From Paraspadella gotoi (lineage: Eukaryota; Chaetognatha): 64,000 bases of DNA. Below the pieces are notes generated by a model. That model made no database searches, was not told the origin of the DNA, and saw only the letters and a list, made by a program, of their open reading frames with translations. The position numbers and the translations under genes were made by a program. The DNA lies in assembly GCA_051294375.1 (NCBI GenBank), contig JBJCIZ010000040.1, positions 62,001 through 126,000 on the forward strand, in the 5' to 3' direction. Every line of letters begins with the position of its first letter. Positions within the stretch are counted from its first letter, which is position 1. Below are positions 44,655 through 56,280 of this stretch, in pieces.

Positions 44655-46289
44655 TCCTTAAAATATTACCATAGGAGGTCTTGGGTTTGGATCCTGCCAA
44701 ACAGCATAGAGACAGTCACTGTAAAAAATTAGTTTTAAAATAGCGCAATTGCAAGTAGAGACCTCCAGTCTTTTTTTCAAAATATAACATTATGCGTCTA
44801 GTGAACAAGATTGATTTAAATGCAATAGAATATACTACTAAAATTTAAAATGAAATTTTTAAATTTTAAGACCAGTCTTAATTTGTTTGCAAAATGTTGA
44901 TAAATGACAGCATAATTATTTTTAAAAAAAATACTTTCTTAAAGTTAAAGTTTTTTTTCCTCAGTAATATTTTTTTTTCAGGTTGAAAGAGGCTTCCATA
45001 TTGGACAATGGGAAAGGGTGGGGAAAATTCAAGCAAAATCCGTATAAGTTTCATATGAATAAAGGAATGTTTTTTGTCTCTTACCTGATAAAATCAAAAC
45101 TGTTTTGATAATCAATTACAAGTGATATTTCTTACTGATTCACGTATATGATTTTCTTTTGATCTGAAGTAAAATAAAATTATAGATTTTATTGTTTTTA
45201 TCCCATTTTGTTTTATTTATATTTGATACTGCATGCCAAGCTTTACTTTAAACTGTACTTGCTAACTAATCTGTCTGCTATGGAGAAACAGTTAAAAACT
45301 AGATGTACTTTTGAAAAATAGAAATATGGCATCTTAAGCGGTGATTTCTTTTTGTCATCATAAGAAAATGCACCAATTTTTGACTAAATTTTCCTGTTTT
45401 TTTAAATTCTCTGCTACTTAAGAACTGTCAGGATAGAAGCTCCCCCTACCGCCAACCTTCACTCCCCATCTCAGCGTCTCTGCTCCCCTGGTCATCCCCT
45501 CCTCCTCATTCTTGAATCTCGGAGGTCTTGGAAATCGGCATCACAACTTCTCATTCTCAGTCATCGGGATCCAAAAACCTTCCTTCTCCACCTTTACTCC
45601 CTTTATGTAATTCTTTGCCTTGTTTACATCTACTTACCTTTTTACTATTATATTATTATCCTACTCATCTCTTTTACTCTCACGAGAGCAGAATAAAGGA
45701 CTGACCATAAATAGATACATACCTTCAGAGACTATATAAGATTTGTAGAGTTTGTTACTGATGAAGCAGAACGAGATTGTACATGTTAAAAATTTTATGA
45801 CATAGAAACTTAATGAAATAATATAGTCCTTTAATTGTTGTTAAATAGTGTCAGAATTCTATATTCATAAGGTAAAGTAAAAATTTTATTCCAAAAATTT
45901 ACTTGCAATTGGCTAAAAATTATTGCCAATAATCTGCTTCACATTTGCTTTTAAAATCTGGTTCGGCTTAAAATCCTTTAGAAAATTTTAGGTAATTTTA
46001 TTGAATAAACATCTACTGAAGAATTTCTTATACATCAGATAAAATTTGAAGGACTCACCTTATCACTGAAAGTTGGAATCCACTTAAGTTATTCAAACGA
46101 TATCATATCTGTTAGCCGGAGCATAAATACAAATATGATATATGATATTAATATTACTAACCTTTTATTTTATTTTTAAATTTTCTATTTTTTCCGATTT
46201 TTTTTGGCATCTTATCTTATCGATAGAACGGGAAAAATTGGCCAAACGAATTTTTATTTTTTGATCTTAGGGAATAGTTTTACTTGTGT
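44655..46289. other. Non-coding, reverse copy of 39190-40940
   Basis: No gene seen. Confidence 0.4.
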
Positions 46290-46810
46290 TTAAAATAAAT
46301 TAGGAGGACACAAGAAGTCATTATTATTTCTTGTATTTATACTCCGCCTAATATGTGTCCAATAATTTTTTATGCTAATGATAAACACTTTTATAAATTT
46401 AAAAAATCCGTGTCGAAACCGATAGGCCAGAAGGAATCCGAGAAGTCGTCGGCGAGACTCAAGAATCCATAGCGTGTTTCTCGCGCTATCATAGATCGGG
46501 AATGTATGATTGATCGGACGCGAGGGTTTCGATTTGAAATGGCGCTGATCGCGCTGAAATTCGAGTTTCTCATGACGATCTTTATCCGGGTTTTCGTCCG
46601 TTTGCGCGACGGTTATGCGGAGGAGGATGATATAATCAACCTCGACGTCTTCGAGGTCTGCATCAAGGACGATAACCTGAACGCCATTCCTCATTAACTC
46701 TCGTTATTCGTCGTTCGGGCGGTTTGTCCTGAAGCAAAAATTTCAGACGCGAACAAACGTTTTCTCTTGCCCCATCTTCCCACGTCCTCTTTCAGCACGA
46801 TGAACGAGTT
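46290..46810 (-). pseudogene. Reverse copy of the 129-aa ORF, frameshifted
   Basis: The minus strand contains the same segments (VQVIVLDADLEDVEVD, RHEKLEFQRDQRHF) with at least three frame changes. The N-terminal KRKR part is out of frame. Confidence 0.7.
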
Positions 46811-47291
46811 AATAAGGGCAGTTTACTAATTTTGAATAAAGCTTAATGTAACTTGCGGATAAGAAGGGGAAACATATATAGCTAAATTTTCAATTCAATT
46901 AATCGATTACTTAAATGAATGCACAATGAGATAAAGTAAATCAAACTTATATTTGCTGCTATAATAAACCCAATACTTTGAAAACTACTAAACTAACTTT
47001 GAAAACTAACTGGTTAGCACGGTAATCTAGAAGGCGAGAGGTCTTGACAGTGAGAAGGCAGTGAGGACAATTATTCATCAGGCTACAGGCGTTGCTTCCA
47101 ATCTCTCGCACAAGTATACTAATTGAACTGCTGTATGTTTAGAAATTGTTTGACTCAAGGTAAGCTGACGGTAACGAATACGATAAAATTATAAATACCA
47201 ATGCGCTGAAGAATAAGCCACCAAAATAGCTTCAATTGGGCAAATTGGTGTAAATTATCTTTTAAACGGCAGTTAAAATTAAGAATGTCGG

Positions 47292-48513
47292 TTAAGGCTG
47301 GATCACTGGCCAAAAGTTATAATTAGGATTAAATAAGCTTGTATTCGAAAAGTAGAGGTCAGTTGATCTGAAAAGATTCACTTTATCTTTCCTCTCGATC
47401 CATGCGTTTTTTTTCGAATTTATAATACTATATAAAATAAAAGGAAACCTTCGGAAGAGTTGCGGCCCAACGGCTAAAGGATTTTCATGAAATTTTCATA
47501 AATTACTTGAGACAAGGGTCCCAATTCTATGAGAGGGATTTTTCAAATTCACTTATCTTCATAAGAAAAAAAAAAAGAATAGAAAATTTTGGCATTAAAT
47601 TTTAAATATCTTGAAACTAATAATATTTTCCAAATCCTCTCATAGAATTTCTCCACCTTTCCATACTTATAAAAATAATTTATTTATTTTCTATTTCAAA
47701 CGGTTTTAGCTACTCTTTTTTTGTTTATTTTTTTTTTTATTTTTTTATTTTTTTTCTGTAGATTTTACAGAAACTAAAGTCGAGCAAGAACTTTAAAATC
47801 GATACGCTTTTCCGAAATCTATTTCATTCTAGTTTAATGATGGCTTTACGATCTTTAAAGTTTTATCCAAATTTTGTACAATTTTTTTTTTAATTAACAA
47901 ATGGCTGTGGCTGGGGAAAGCATCAGTAAACAAGGAGGAATGGCTGTTTATTATTTTTTTCTCAGTCTTGTTTTGAACAGTTTTGAACTGGGAACAGAAA
48001 CTAAATGTCAAAAGCAACATGAGGCTGGTCCGTCTGTGGAATCTGTGGCAGTCTATGGCACCATTGAGGGTTGTTATCAAAGTGGGACCCAACTTCAGAT
48101 GCCAGGGGACGAATGTCTTTGAATTTTTACAATTTTACAATTTTATCATTCTTTTATAATAAAATGATAATAGACATCCTCATAATAAGCGTTCTGTTCT
48201 TCTCTCTACATAAACGTTTAGTTTCATCATTATTGATTCTATAACATAATGGAATGACTGGTTTTTAGTTGTTAGTATTACACGAGGTAGGTGCTGTTTA
48301 ATGAAAAAAAAATTAAAATTTTGCGTTTTAAAAATGACTTTACGTGTTGGATGAAATTTTTAGGTTTACTGAATAAAAAAAATGCCTCTTGAGCTGAACC
48401 TTAATCAAATTTAGAGTTTTTTTTTTTTGAAACGTGAAGGGAATACACTTCTTTGACATATAATAAATTGTACAAACTTTACTGCAATTCTGTTTGAATG
48501 ATCCAGGCCTTAA
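47292..48513. mobile_element. TTAA-flanked DNA element (1.2 kb, piggyBac-like target)
   Basis: Element 47296-48509 between duplicated TTAA. The left end GGCTGGATCACT and the reverse of the right end GGCCTGGATCATTC form a short inverted repeat. The forward arm has a single TTAA at 38254-38257 (empty site). Noisy copy at about 57150-58160. TTAA duplication is typical of piggyBac, but the GGC ends are unusual and no transposase is present. Confidence 0.8.
47901..48122 (+). CDS. Small ORF in the TTAA element (73 aa)
   Basis: MAVAGES start, a hydrophobic stretch (MAVYYFFLSLVLNSF), then a Cys-containing hydrophilic tail. An overlapping antisense ORF exists (48092-47829). No family recognised; coding status doubtful. 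Confidence 0.2.
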   Translation: MAVAGESISKQGGMAVYYFFLSLVLNSFELGTETKCQKQHEAGPSVESVAVYGTIEGCYQSGTQLQMPGDECL

Positions 48514-48654
48514 AACCCTTTTTTTTTTTGAAATAAGGTATTTGAGCTCCGAGAGACTATAAATAAGTTCTATCTAAAAGTAGCTAATAAGACTAAAATA
48601 TTCCGGAAATTAAATTATGAATTATATAAAATTGAATCGCGATTAGTTAAAGCT

Positions 48655-50745
48655 AAGATATGATGTAGAATAATTAGCTATTATTTACATATCGTCCCTT
48701 GTATTGGGATAATAGTAAACGGTGACCTCTTCTTCTGATAGTACTGATTCAGGGCCAATATCCCTAGAGTTTGAAAGGAAGTTTCTAGCAGAACTAATTG
48801 GGGACTAGTTGAAGTGGTAGACCCACGAGGAGCCCTGGGTTGTAATCGTCATCAAATTTTTTTGTTGGTTTTTCTTTTAAAGGTGGCAGGATTTTTGAAG
48901 AATCGAGACAGTGAGGTCATAGGGGATAGGTGACCTCATAGACGGATCGGAGGATTCATCTGGGAACCACTGTTGGAGGACTGAAGAGAGATAGTTTCTG
49001 GATCATCGGGTGAAGAATTCTGATTCACAATGCATGTTGTAGGCGCTTGGTTTCGCCTCTGTTCTTGTTTCAAACACATCAGGGCTAGTCAATCCAAGGC
49101 TTCCTCCTTCTTCCGGCAGTAATGGAGTGCTGGGCTTTCAGCTTTGCTGTAGGGTGTGGCTTTGCCCTTAGTGTGCCCAAATAATGAACTATCTTTGGAT
49201 TGGTCGGTCGAGAGGATTTTTCTTCCACATCTCATCAGTATCATCTGGGTTGAGATGCTGCGGAGGTAGAGGGTTGAGGATCAGCTTCTGCTTGATCTTC
49301 TCTCTTCCAGTTGGATTGTGACATGGATAGAGCTGTGTTTATGAGGTACAGGATTCGCAGGCTCGTCGGCGTGGGATCAGGAGGGCCGAGGGTTCATTAG
49401 TATTGTTTATGATTGCGAATATTTCTAATGCCATTTTTTGTTTTAGTTTCCCTTGGTTGGTATTGGCTTTCTCATAACTCTTTGGTCTGTTGCATTAACT
49501 TTTTAAGGTGTTTGAAGTTTCGGCGGCGTTTGCTTCCATCTCTACCTCGCACCAATATGTTGTTCCAGATCTCCTTTGGAACTTGGAGCGTTTGTTATTC
49601 TTGAGGGAACTGACCATTTTGGGTCTAGCTTTTCTCTAAGGCCATTGGAACTCTTTTCGTATACCAGATCGCCTTCTGAAGAGGGTATGTTTGGATTTCC
49701 TGTTGTAAGTTTCTCTTCAGTGCTCTTTTCTTTCTGTGCGTATTCTTGCTTCATCATGATCATTTTTACTGGTTTTGCACTTTATCTATATAATCTTGCA
49801 AAGTGCGTTTTTCTTCTATCAATTTCCACTCCGGTGAAGCTGGGAGAGGAGGGCTCGCGGCTAAAGAACAGCAGGTATGGTCATATTAGTACGTGCAAAC
49901 GGAGTGTGTTGTACGACCATTCAAACAATAGGAAGGTGATCAATCCAGACTTCCCATATTGGAGTAGTCTTTTGGTTAGGTTTTAATTATTGTTCGGTCT
50001 GTCTTTCCACGTTGCTTGTGTCTGGGACGGTAGCTACACTTGTTCTCTTCTTCGTGCAATAATTTGGCAAACTGCTTTGACAACGTCAGCGATGAATTCG
50101 CCACATTATCGGAAGTTAACAACTTTGAGGGCAGCGAAGCAAACTAGGTTTTCAACGCTTTGGCAATACCTGTCGCGTTTTTGTTCCTAGTTTATAAGTT
50201 TCACATAACTGAGAAAAACGTCCTTGAAGACAAGACATACTTCATGTCGCCTGGGGCTGTGGGTAGCTTTAGCAGATCGCATATAACATGGTCAAAACAC
50301 ATTTTTGGCAACGATTGATTGTAATGTGTTTTGTTCTTTGGGGTTTGTTCATTGACCTGGTCGCATATCTTGCTATTTTGAGATGTTTGCAAAATCTTTG
50401 CCTACCCTGGCCAGATAGCGTAACGTCTTACTTTCTCCACATCTTTTTGATTGATGATGGCCGGAAAACACTGAGCGTGGAAATCGTTCAGAACGTCATT
50501 TACAAGTAATCGGGATTACTGTGTAAAATGGCAGGGCTTCAGTTATGGAATTTTTTTCCTACCGAGCGTTCCATCTTCATAATTCGTCATTGTTCTTGTT
50601 CTTCTCTCAACTTCTGAGTTTCGCTTTCATTTGCATTGAAGTTTACTGGCGTTGGTTTGTCGAGATCATCTATGCCTAAGAGACTGAATCATCTTCGAAG
50701 GGGTGGATTGATTCGGGAGGGTCGTGGGATAATGCATAATCTTGG
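48655..50745 (-). pseudogene. Element A post-integrase ORF, integrase C-terminus and core, reverse copy
   Basis: 48655-49450 mirrors 37251-38052. 49500-49830 mirrors the GDLVY/KLDPKWS region. 49890-50300 mirrors the integrase core without the MITE. 50300-50745 mirrors the zinc region and acidic linker. All frames are broken. Confidence 0.75.
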
Positions 50746-50770
50746 NNNNNNNNNNNNNNNNNNNNNNNNN
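50746..50770. other. Assembly gap, 25 N
   Basis: 25 N at the outer end of reverse arm 1. Confidence 0.99.
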
Positions 50771-51129
50771 GAGAAAATAATTACATTTAACAATGTACAA
50801 CAGAGTGAAAAATGGAAAAACTTAATACTCAACTAGTAATAACAAAAGAAATTAATATATTAGTTAATCATTAAGAATGAAATGTGAAAGGGAAAATAAG
50901 TTGTTAGGGATAGATAAGTAAAGATGTTAGTGAAAGTAAGATAAGGAAAGAGCTCAAAAAAGAGCTGGCCCCCCCGGCCTGGCAAATGTGGGACGTGAGC
51001 GATGTGATCGGGTTATAGGCTTGTCATAGACTGGGAGGGTATTCTAGTAGGCTGGGGTATGAGTACCAAGGCTGTTCTAATGTCCCTCTGGCCTGATAAG
51101 CCTGCTGACGGCGCTCCTCTTGCCTGACG
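50771..51129. mobile_element. Fragment of ribozyme element interior
   Basis: Direct-orientation match to 41696-42056. The next part, including the left half of the right terminal repeat, is in the gap. Confidence 0.8.
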
Positions 51130-51489
51130 NNNNNNNNNNNNNNNNNNNNNNNNNNNNNNNNNNNNNNNNNNNNNNNNNNNNNNNNNNNNNNNNNNNNNNN
51201 NNNNNNNNNNNNNNNNNNNNNNNNNNNNNNNNNNNNNNNNNNNNNNNNNNNNNNNNNNNNNNNNNNNNNNNNNNNNNNNNNNNNNNNNNNNNNNNNNNNN
51301 NNNNNNNNNNNNNNNNNNNNNNNNNNNNNNNNNNNNNNNNNNNNNNNNNNNNNNNNNNNNNNNNNNNNNNNNNNNNNNNNNNNNNNNNNNNNNNNNNNNN
51401 NNNNNNNNNNNNNNNNNNNNNNNNNNNNNNNNNNNNNNNNNNNNNNNNNNNNNNNNNNNNNNNNNNNNNNNNNNNNNNNNNNNNNNNNN
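51130..51489. other. Assembly gap, 360 N
   Basis: By alignment to 42057-42284 this gap hides about 230 bp that include the hammerhead core. Confidence 0.99.
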
Positions 51490-51599
51490 ATAAAATCGTT
51501 GTTGCCTATTAAAACTGTTTTTTCCTAAAAGTAAAAAAATCTTAAAAGAATAGGATCGAGCCTACCTTCAATGATAAGCAAATATTGATGCGGGTGGCT

Positions 51600-52240
51600 G
51601 TGGTATTCCTCCCACACGGGATTCCTCCCAACTGTATTCCTCTCACATGGGATTCCTCCTACGCGGGATTCCTCCCCATGGGATTTCTCCCACTCGAGAT
51701 TCCTCCCACACGGGATTCCTCCCCGCGAGATACCTCCCACATGGAATTCCTCCCCAAAGAATTCCTCCCACATGGGATTCCTCCCATACGGATTTCTCCC
51801 TATGGAATTCCTCCCACGCGGGATTCCTCCCACGCAGGATTCCTCCCCATGGAATTCCTCTCGCACGGGATTCCTCCCCATGGAATTCCTCCCACGTGGG
51901 ATTCCTCCCACACGGGATTCCTCCCAAACGGGATTCCTCCCAGGCGGGATTCCTCCCACACGGGATTCCTCCCACACGGGATTCCTCCCCTTAAATTATG
52001 ATTAACTTTCTTGTTGCATGTTCTTGTTGCAAGGAAAAAAATCAACTTTAGATTCATTAAAATAAAATTTTTGTTTTTTCTATTGGACAAAGTGGGAAAA
52101 ATCCTGCGTGGGAGGAATCCCGTTTGAGAGGAATCCCGCATGGGAGAAATCCCATGTGGGAGGAATCCTGTGTGGGAGGAATCCCATGTGGGAAAATCCT
52201 GTGTGGGAAGAATCCCACGTAGGAGGAATCCCGATGATAA
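51600..52240. repeat. Foldback structure FB2 (truncated)
   Basis: Same layout as FB1: left array 51604-51992, loop 51993-52096, right array from 52097, cut by the gap at 52241. Confidence 0.9.
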
Positions 52241-52265
52241 NNNNNNNNNNNNNNNNNNNNNNNNN
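52241..52265. other. Assembly gap, 25 N
   Basis: Breaks FB2 in its right array, where two inverted copies meet. Confidence 0.99.
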
Positions 52266-52578
52266 CTTTCACTCATACACGCATTTGTTTGTTTTATTTA
52301 TGAATGAATGATTCATTGCGTCAATGAATGACTATCATCGCTCAATGAATGACTATCACGTTCAATGAATATTATCTCACACTCAATGAATGACTATTCA
52401 TTGCATCAAATCATTTGGCTGTATTATTACATCAATCATTTGGTTATCATCACACACGATCATTTGATTATCATCGCACATCAATTTTGCGTAATCATCA
52501 CATCAATATTTGGTTATCATCGCATTTAAAATATTTGGTTATCATCGCATCAATCCTTGTTATCATCGCATCAATGGT
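52266..52578. repeat. ATCA-rich minisatellite
   Basis: Degenerate ~22-bp units such as CATCAATATTTGGTTATCATCG and TCAATGAATGACTATCATCG. The right flank of the foldback (CATCAATATTTGCTTATCATT at 53437) is the same unit, so the foldback sits inside this array. Copy at 61741-62046. Confidence 0.75.
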
Positions 52579-53430
52579 TTCATTGGGATTCCTCCCACAC
52601 GGGATTCCTCCCAACAGAATTCTCCCGCGGGATTCCTCCCACACTGGTTTCCTCCAACACGGGATTCCTCCCCAAGGATTCCACCCAAAGGAATTCCTCC
52701 CACACGGATTCCTCCCACAACGGGGTTCCTCCCACAGATTCCTCCCCATGGAATTCTCCACACAGGATTCCTCCCACTTGAGATTCCTCCCACACAGGAT
52801 TCCTCCCACATGGATTCCTCCTACGTGGGATTCTTCCCACACAGGATTTTCCCACATGGGATCCTCCCACACAGATTCCTCCCACATGGGATTTCTCCCA
52901 TGCGGATTCCTCTCAAACGGGATTCCTCCCACGCAGGATTTTTCCCACTTTGTCCAATAGAAAAAACAAAAATTTTATTTAATGAATCTAAAGTTGATTT
53001 TTTTCCTTGCAACAAGAACATGCAACAAGAAATTAATCATAAATTTAAGGGGAAATCCCGTGTGGGAGGAATCCCGTGTGGGAGGAATCCCGCCTGGGAG
53101 GAATCCCGTTTGGGAGGAATCCCGTGTGGGAGGAATCCCACGTGGAGGAATTCCATGGGAGGATCCGTGCGAGAGGAATTCCATGGGGAGGAATCCTGCG
53201 TGGGAGGAATCCCGCGTGGAGGAATTCCATAGGGAGAAATCCGTATGGGAGGAATCCATGTGGGAGGAATTCTTTGGGAGGAATTCCATGTGGGAGGTAT
53301 CTCGCGGGAGGAATCCCGTGTGGGAGGAATCTCGAGTGGGAGAAATCCCATGGGAGGAATCCCGCGTAGGAGGAATCCCATGTGAGAGGAATACAGTTGG
53401 AGGAATCCCGTGTGGGAGGAATACCACAGC
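52579..53430. repeat. Foldback structure FB3
   Basis: Left array 52579-52944, loop 52945-53047 (reverse of the FB1 loop), right array 53048-53430. Here the left and right flanks differ, unlike FB1. Confidence 0.9.
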
Positions 53431-53533
53431 CACCGCATCAATATTTGCTTATCATTGAAGGTAGGCTCGATCCTATTCTTTTAAGATTTTTTACTTTTAG
53501 GAAAAAACAGTTTTAATAGGCAACAACGATTTT

Positions 53534-53596
53534 ATTATTGTAGATCGGACAAGTTTTGACTCTGTCTTAAGAGTCTTCATCAGCGATTTTAATAAT
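53534..53596 (-). ncRNA. Hammerhead motif, AAAA version
   Basis: Reverse-strand CTGATGA, stem II GACTC/GAGTC, AAAA, C-TT-GTC, stem I CGAT/ATCG. Same G-to-A change at G12 as the equivalent end of every other copy. Confidence 0.6.
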
Positions 53597-54286
53597 CAAC
53601 AATTTTCTCTCTCTCAGCAAGCGATGGACGCCCGATGCCTTTCCCGATCCTGCAGCAACTTGATGCAACTCTCCTCGCACCAAGTGTTGCCCAAAACGAC
53701 GGCTGAAGGAAGAGGAGAGAGAATCTGTATCCCCTGCATCTAAGCAGGCCAGAACAGATAATCACCCGCCTCATCGTCAGGCAAGAGGAGCGCCGTCAGC
53801 AGGCTTATCAGGCCAGAGGGACATTAGAACAGCCTTGGTACTCATACCCCGCCTACTAGAATACCCTCCCAGTCTATGACAAGCCTATAACCCGATCACA
53901 TCGCTCACGTCCCACATTTGCCAGGCCGGGGGGCCAGCTCTTTTTTGAGCTCTTTCCTTATCTTACTTTCACTAACATCTTTACTTATCTATCCCTACAA
54001 CTTATTTTCCCTTTCACATTTCATTCTTAATGATTAACTAATATATTAATTTCTTTGTTATTACTAGTTGAGTATTAAGTTTTTCCATTTTTCACTCTGT
54101 TGTACATTGTTAAATGTAATTATTTCTCTAGCTCTTTTGCTTCTCTCTCTCTCCTCTCTGAATTTTTTCACCTTTCAAGTTTCAACCAATCTTATCTTCT
54201 TCCATGTCCTTATCTTCACACTGTCCTCACATCTGACCAGTGGTTAGGTTAGTGACCACTGTCTCTTTCTAAATTCTTTGTTGAAT

Positions 54287-54317
<31 letters not shown>

Positions 54318-54354
54318 ATCTCCAAAACTAATATTAAAAGAGAGAAAATTGTTG

Positions 54355-54414
54355 ATTATTAAAATCGCTGATGAAGACTGAGACAGAGTCGAAACTTGTC
54401 CGATCTACAATAAT
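54355..54414 (+). ncRNA. Type I hammerhead ribozyme motif (GAAA version)
   Basis: Stem I ATCG (54364-54367) pairs with CGAT (54401-54404) and ATTATT (54355-54360) with AATAAT (54409-54414). CTGATGA at 54368-54374; one extra A (54375); stem II GACT 54376-54379 with AGTC 54387-54390; GAAA 54391-54394; C-TT-G as a one-to-two-pair stem III; predicted cleavage after GTC (54400). Self-cleavage would release RNA ends at the element terminus. Hammerheads with reduced stem III are known from Penelope-like elements. Confidence 0.75.
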
Positions 54415-54499
54415 AAAATCGTTGTTGCCTATTAAAAACTGTTTTTTCCTAAATCCTAAACAACGAAAAGAAAGAATCATAACAATGATTTTTTTTAAC

Positions 54500-54857
54500 A
54501 AATTTTAAACCTTTAATTTTAAGTACAATATGGCGGTATCATAAAACCGACTAATTCTTATGGAGGGCATATTTTTTAAAGTGTTTGACCATCGCATCCA
54601 CCAAAAGTAAATCGTATCAGAGACTTGGGCAAAATGAAATCGCCGAATCCTGATTGGTCAAGGATGGAACCGGAATCGACCAATCAGCTTGCAGGATCAG
54701 CGGAACTGTAAATATTACCAATGTCGTCGATCCTCTTTCTTAGCTATAAATAAACCTCACTCTTTTAGTTTCAGTAGAACTGAAAAAGACTCCTGCGTGT
54801 GTCTCATCGTCACCTTTATTCTCAGAATAAAATCTCAACCTGTTTTTTTCTTAAATG
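54500..54857 (+). repeat. LTR-B, best plus-strand copy
   Basis: ATTGG (54653) and CCAAT (54680) boxes, TATAAATA at 54745-54752, TCAGTAGAACTG start-like region, AATAAAA at 54826-54832, end CTTAAATG. The left boundary is not defined because no second LTR is present in cis. Confidence 0.65.
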
Positions 54858-54887
54858 TGGTGGCAGCAGTGTGATTCAAACCCATGT
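54858..54887 (+). promoter_or_regulatory. tRNA-Leu-type primer-binding site
   Basis: TGGTGGCAGCAGTGTGATTC at 54858-54877, continuing AAACCCATG: complementary to the CCA end, acceptor and T arm of tRNA-Leu with few mismatches. An unusually long match for a primer site. Confidence 0.65.
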
Positions 54888-54889
54888 CT

Positions 54890-56280
54890 CCTTAAATATT
54901 ACCATAGGAGGTCTTGGGTTTGGATCCTGCAAACAGCATTAGAGACAGTCATGTAAAAATTAGTTTTAAAATAGCAGCAACTGCAAGGTAGAGACTTCAG
55001 TCTTTTTTCAAAATATTATACATTACTGCGTTACTAGTGAACAAGATTGATTTAAAATGATAAGAATATACTACTAAAATTTAAAATGAAAATTTTTAAA
55101 ATTTTAAGACCAGTCTTAATTTGTTGCAAAATGTTGATAAATGACAGCATAATTATTTTTTAAAAAAATACTTTCTTAAAGTTTAAAGTTTTTTTTCCTC
55201 AGTAATATTTTTTTTCAGGTTGAAAGAGCTTCCATATTGGAACAATGGAAAGGGTTGGGGAAAATTCAAGCAAAATCGTATAAGTTTCCATTGAAATAAA
55301 GGAATGTTTTTTGTCTTCTTACCTGATAAAATTCAAAACTGTTTTGATAATCAATTACAAGTGATATTTCTTACTGATTCACGTATTATGATTTTCTGAT
55401 CTGAAGTAAAAAAATAAAATTATAATTTAATTGTTTTTATCCATTTTGTTTTAATTTATATCTATTGATACTGCAGCAAGCTTTACTTTAAACTGTACTT
55501 TGTAACTAATCTGTCTGCTATGGAGAAACAAGTTAAAAACTAGATGTACTTTTGAAGAAATTAGAAAAATATGGCATCTTAAGGGTGATTTTCTTTTTGT
55601 CACCATAAGAAAATGCACAATTTTGACTAAAATTTCTCCTGTTTTTTTAAATTCTCTGCTAACTTAAGAACTGTCAGGATAGAAGCTCCCCCTACCGCCA
55701 GAGCCCTTTCACTCCCCATCTCAGCGTCTCCTGCTCCCTCGTCATTCCCTCCTCCTCATTCTTGAATCTCGGAGGGTCTTGGAAATCGGCATCACAACTT
55801 CTCATCTCTCAGTCTCGGGATCCAAAAAACCTTCCTTCTTCCCTTTACTCCCTTTATGTATTCTTTTTGCCTTCTTACATCTACTTACCTTTTTACTATT
55901 ATATTATTTATCCTACTCATCTCTTTTACCTCACGAGAGCAGATATAAAGACTGACCATAAATAGATACATACCTTCAGAGACTATATAAGATTTGTAGA
56001 GTTGTTACTGAGTGAAGCAGAACAGATTGTACAATGGTAAAATTTTATGACATAGAAACTTAATAAATAATATAGTCCTTAATGTTGTTAAATAGTGTCA
56101 GATCTATATTCATAAGGTAAAGTAAAAATTTTATTCCAAAAATTACTGCAATTGTAAAAAATTATTGCCACTAATCTGCTTCACATTTGCTTTTAAAATC
56201 TGGTTCGGCTTAACAATCTTTAGAAATTTTAGGGTAATATTTATTGAATAAACCATCTACTGAAGAATTTCTTTATACTG
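54890..56280. other. Non-coding downstream of LTR-B
   Basis: Contains an imperfect hairpin (AACCCATGTCTCC with GGAGGTCTTGGGTT, 54876-54922). No Gag is recognisable, so LTR-B belongs to a truncated element. Confidence 0.4.

Larger units (their letters stand above)
42876..50745 (-). repeat. Inverted duplication, reverse arm 1
   Basis: Mirror of 35231-42770. It lacks the MITE (empty site 49874-49881) and carries the TTAA element (47296-48509). Ends at a 25-N gap. Confidence 0.9.
53495..54454. mobile_element. Ribozyme-bearing inverted-repeat element, copy 3 (best copy)
   Basis: Terminal inverted repeats 53495-53610 and 54341-54454. The interior includes a possible decayed coding part (53620-53950, several frames, not recognised) and pyrimidine-rich DNA with a (TC)n tract at 54291-54318. 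No transposase, RT or target duplication was identified. Confidence 0.8.

Noticed and set aside
45760-45785. Another CTGATGA occurrence as a hammerhead core
   Set aside because: No stem II or GAAA follows within a plausible distance.
35231-50745. Palindrome explained only by one sequencing molecule read twice
   Set aside because: The arms differ by two clean insertions with target duplications, so they come from distinct copies; a mis-join of copies remains possible.
51604-53430. CRISPR-like regular repeats
   Set aside because: 17-bp units are adjacent, without unique spacers or cas genes, in eukaryotic DNA.
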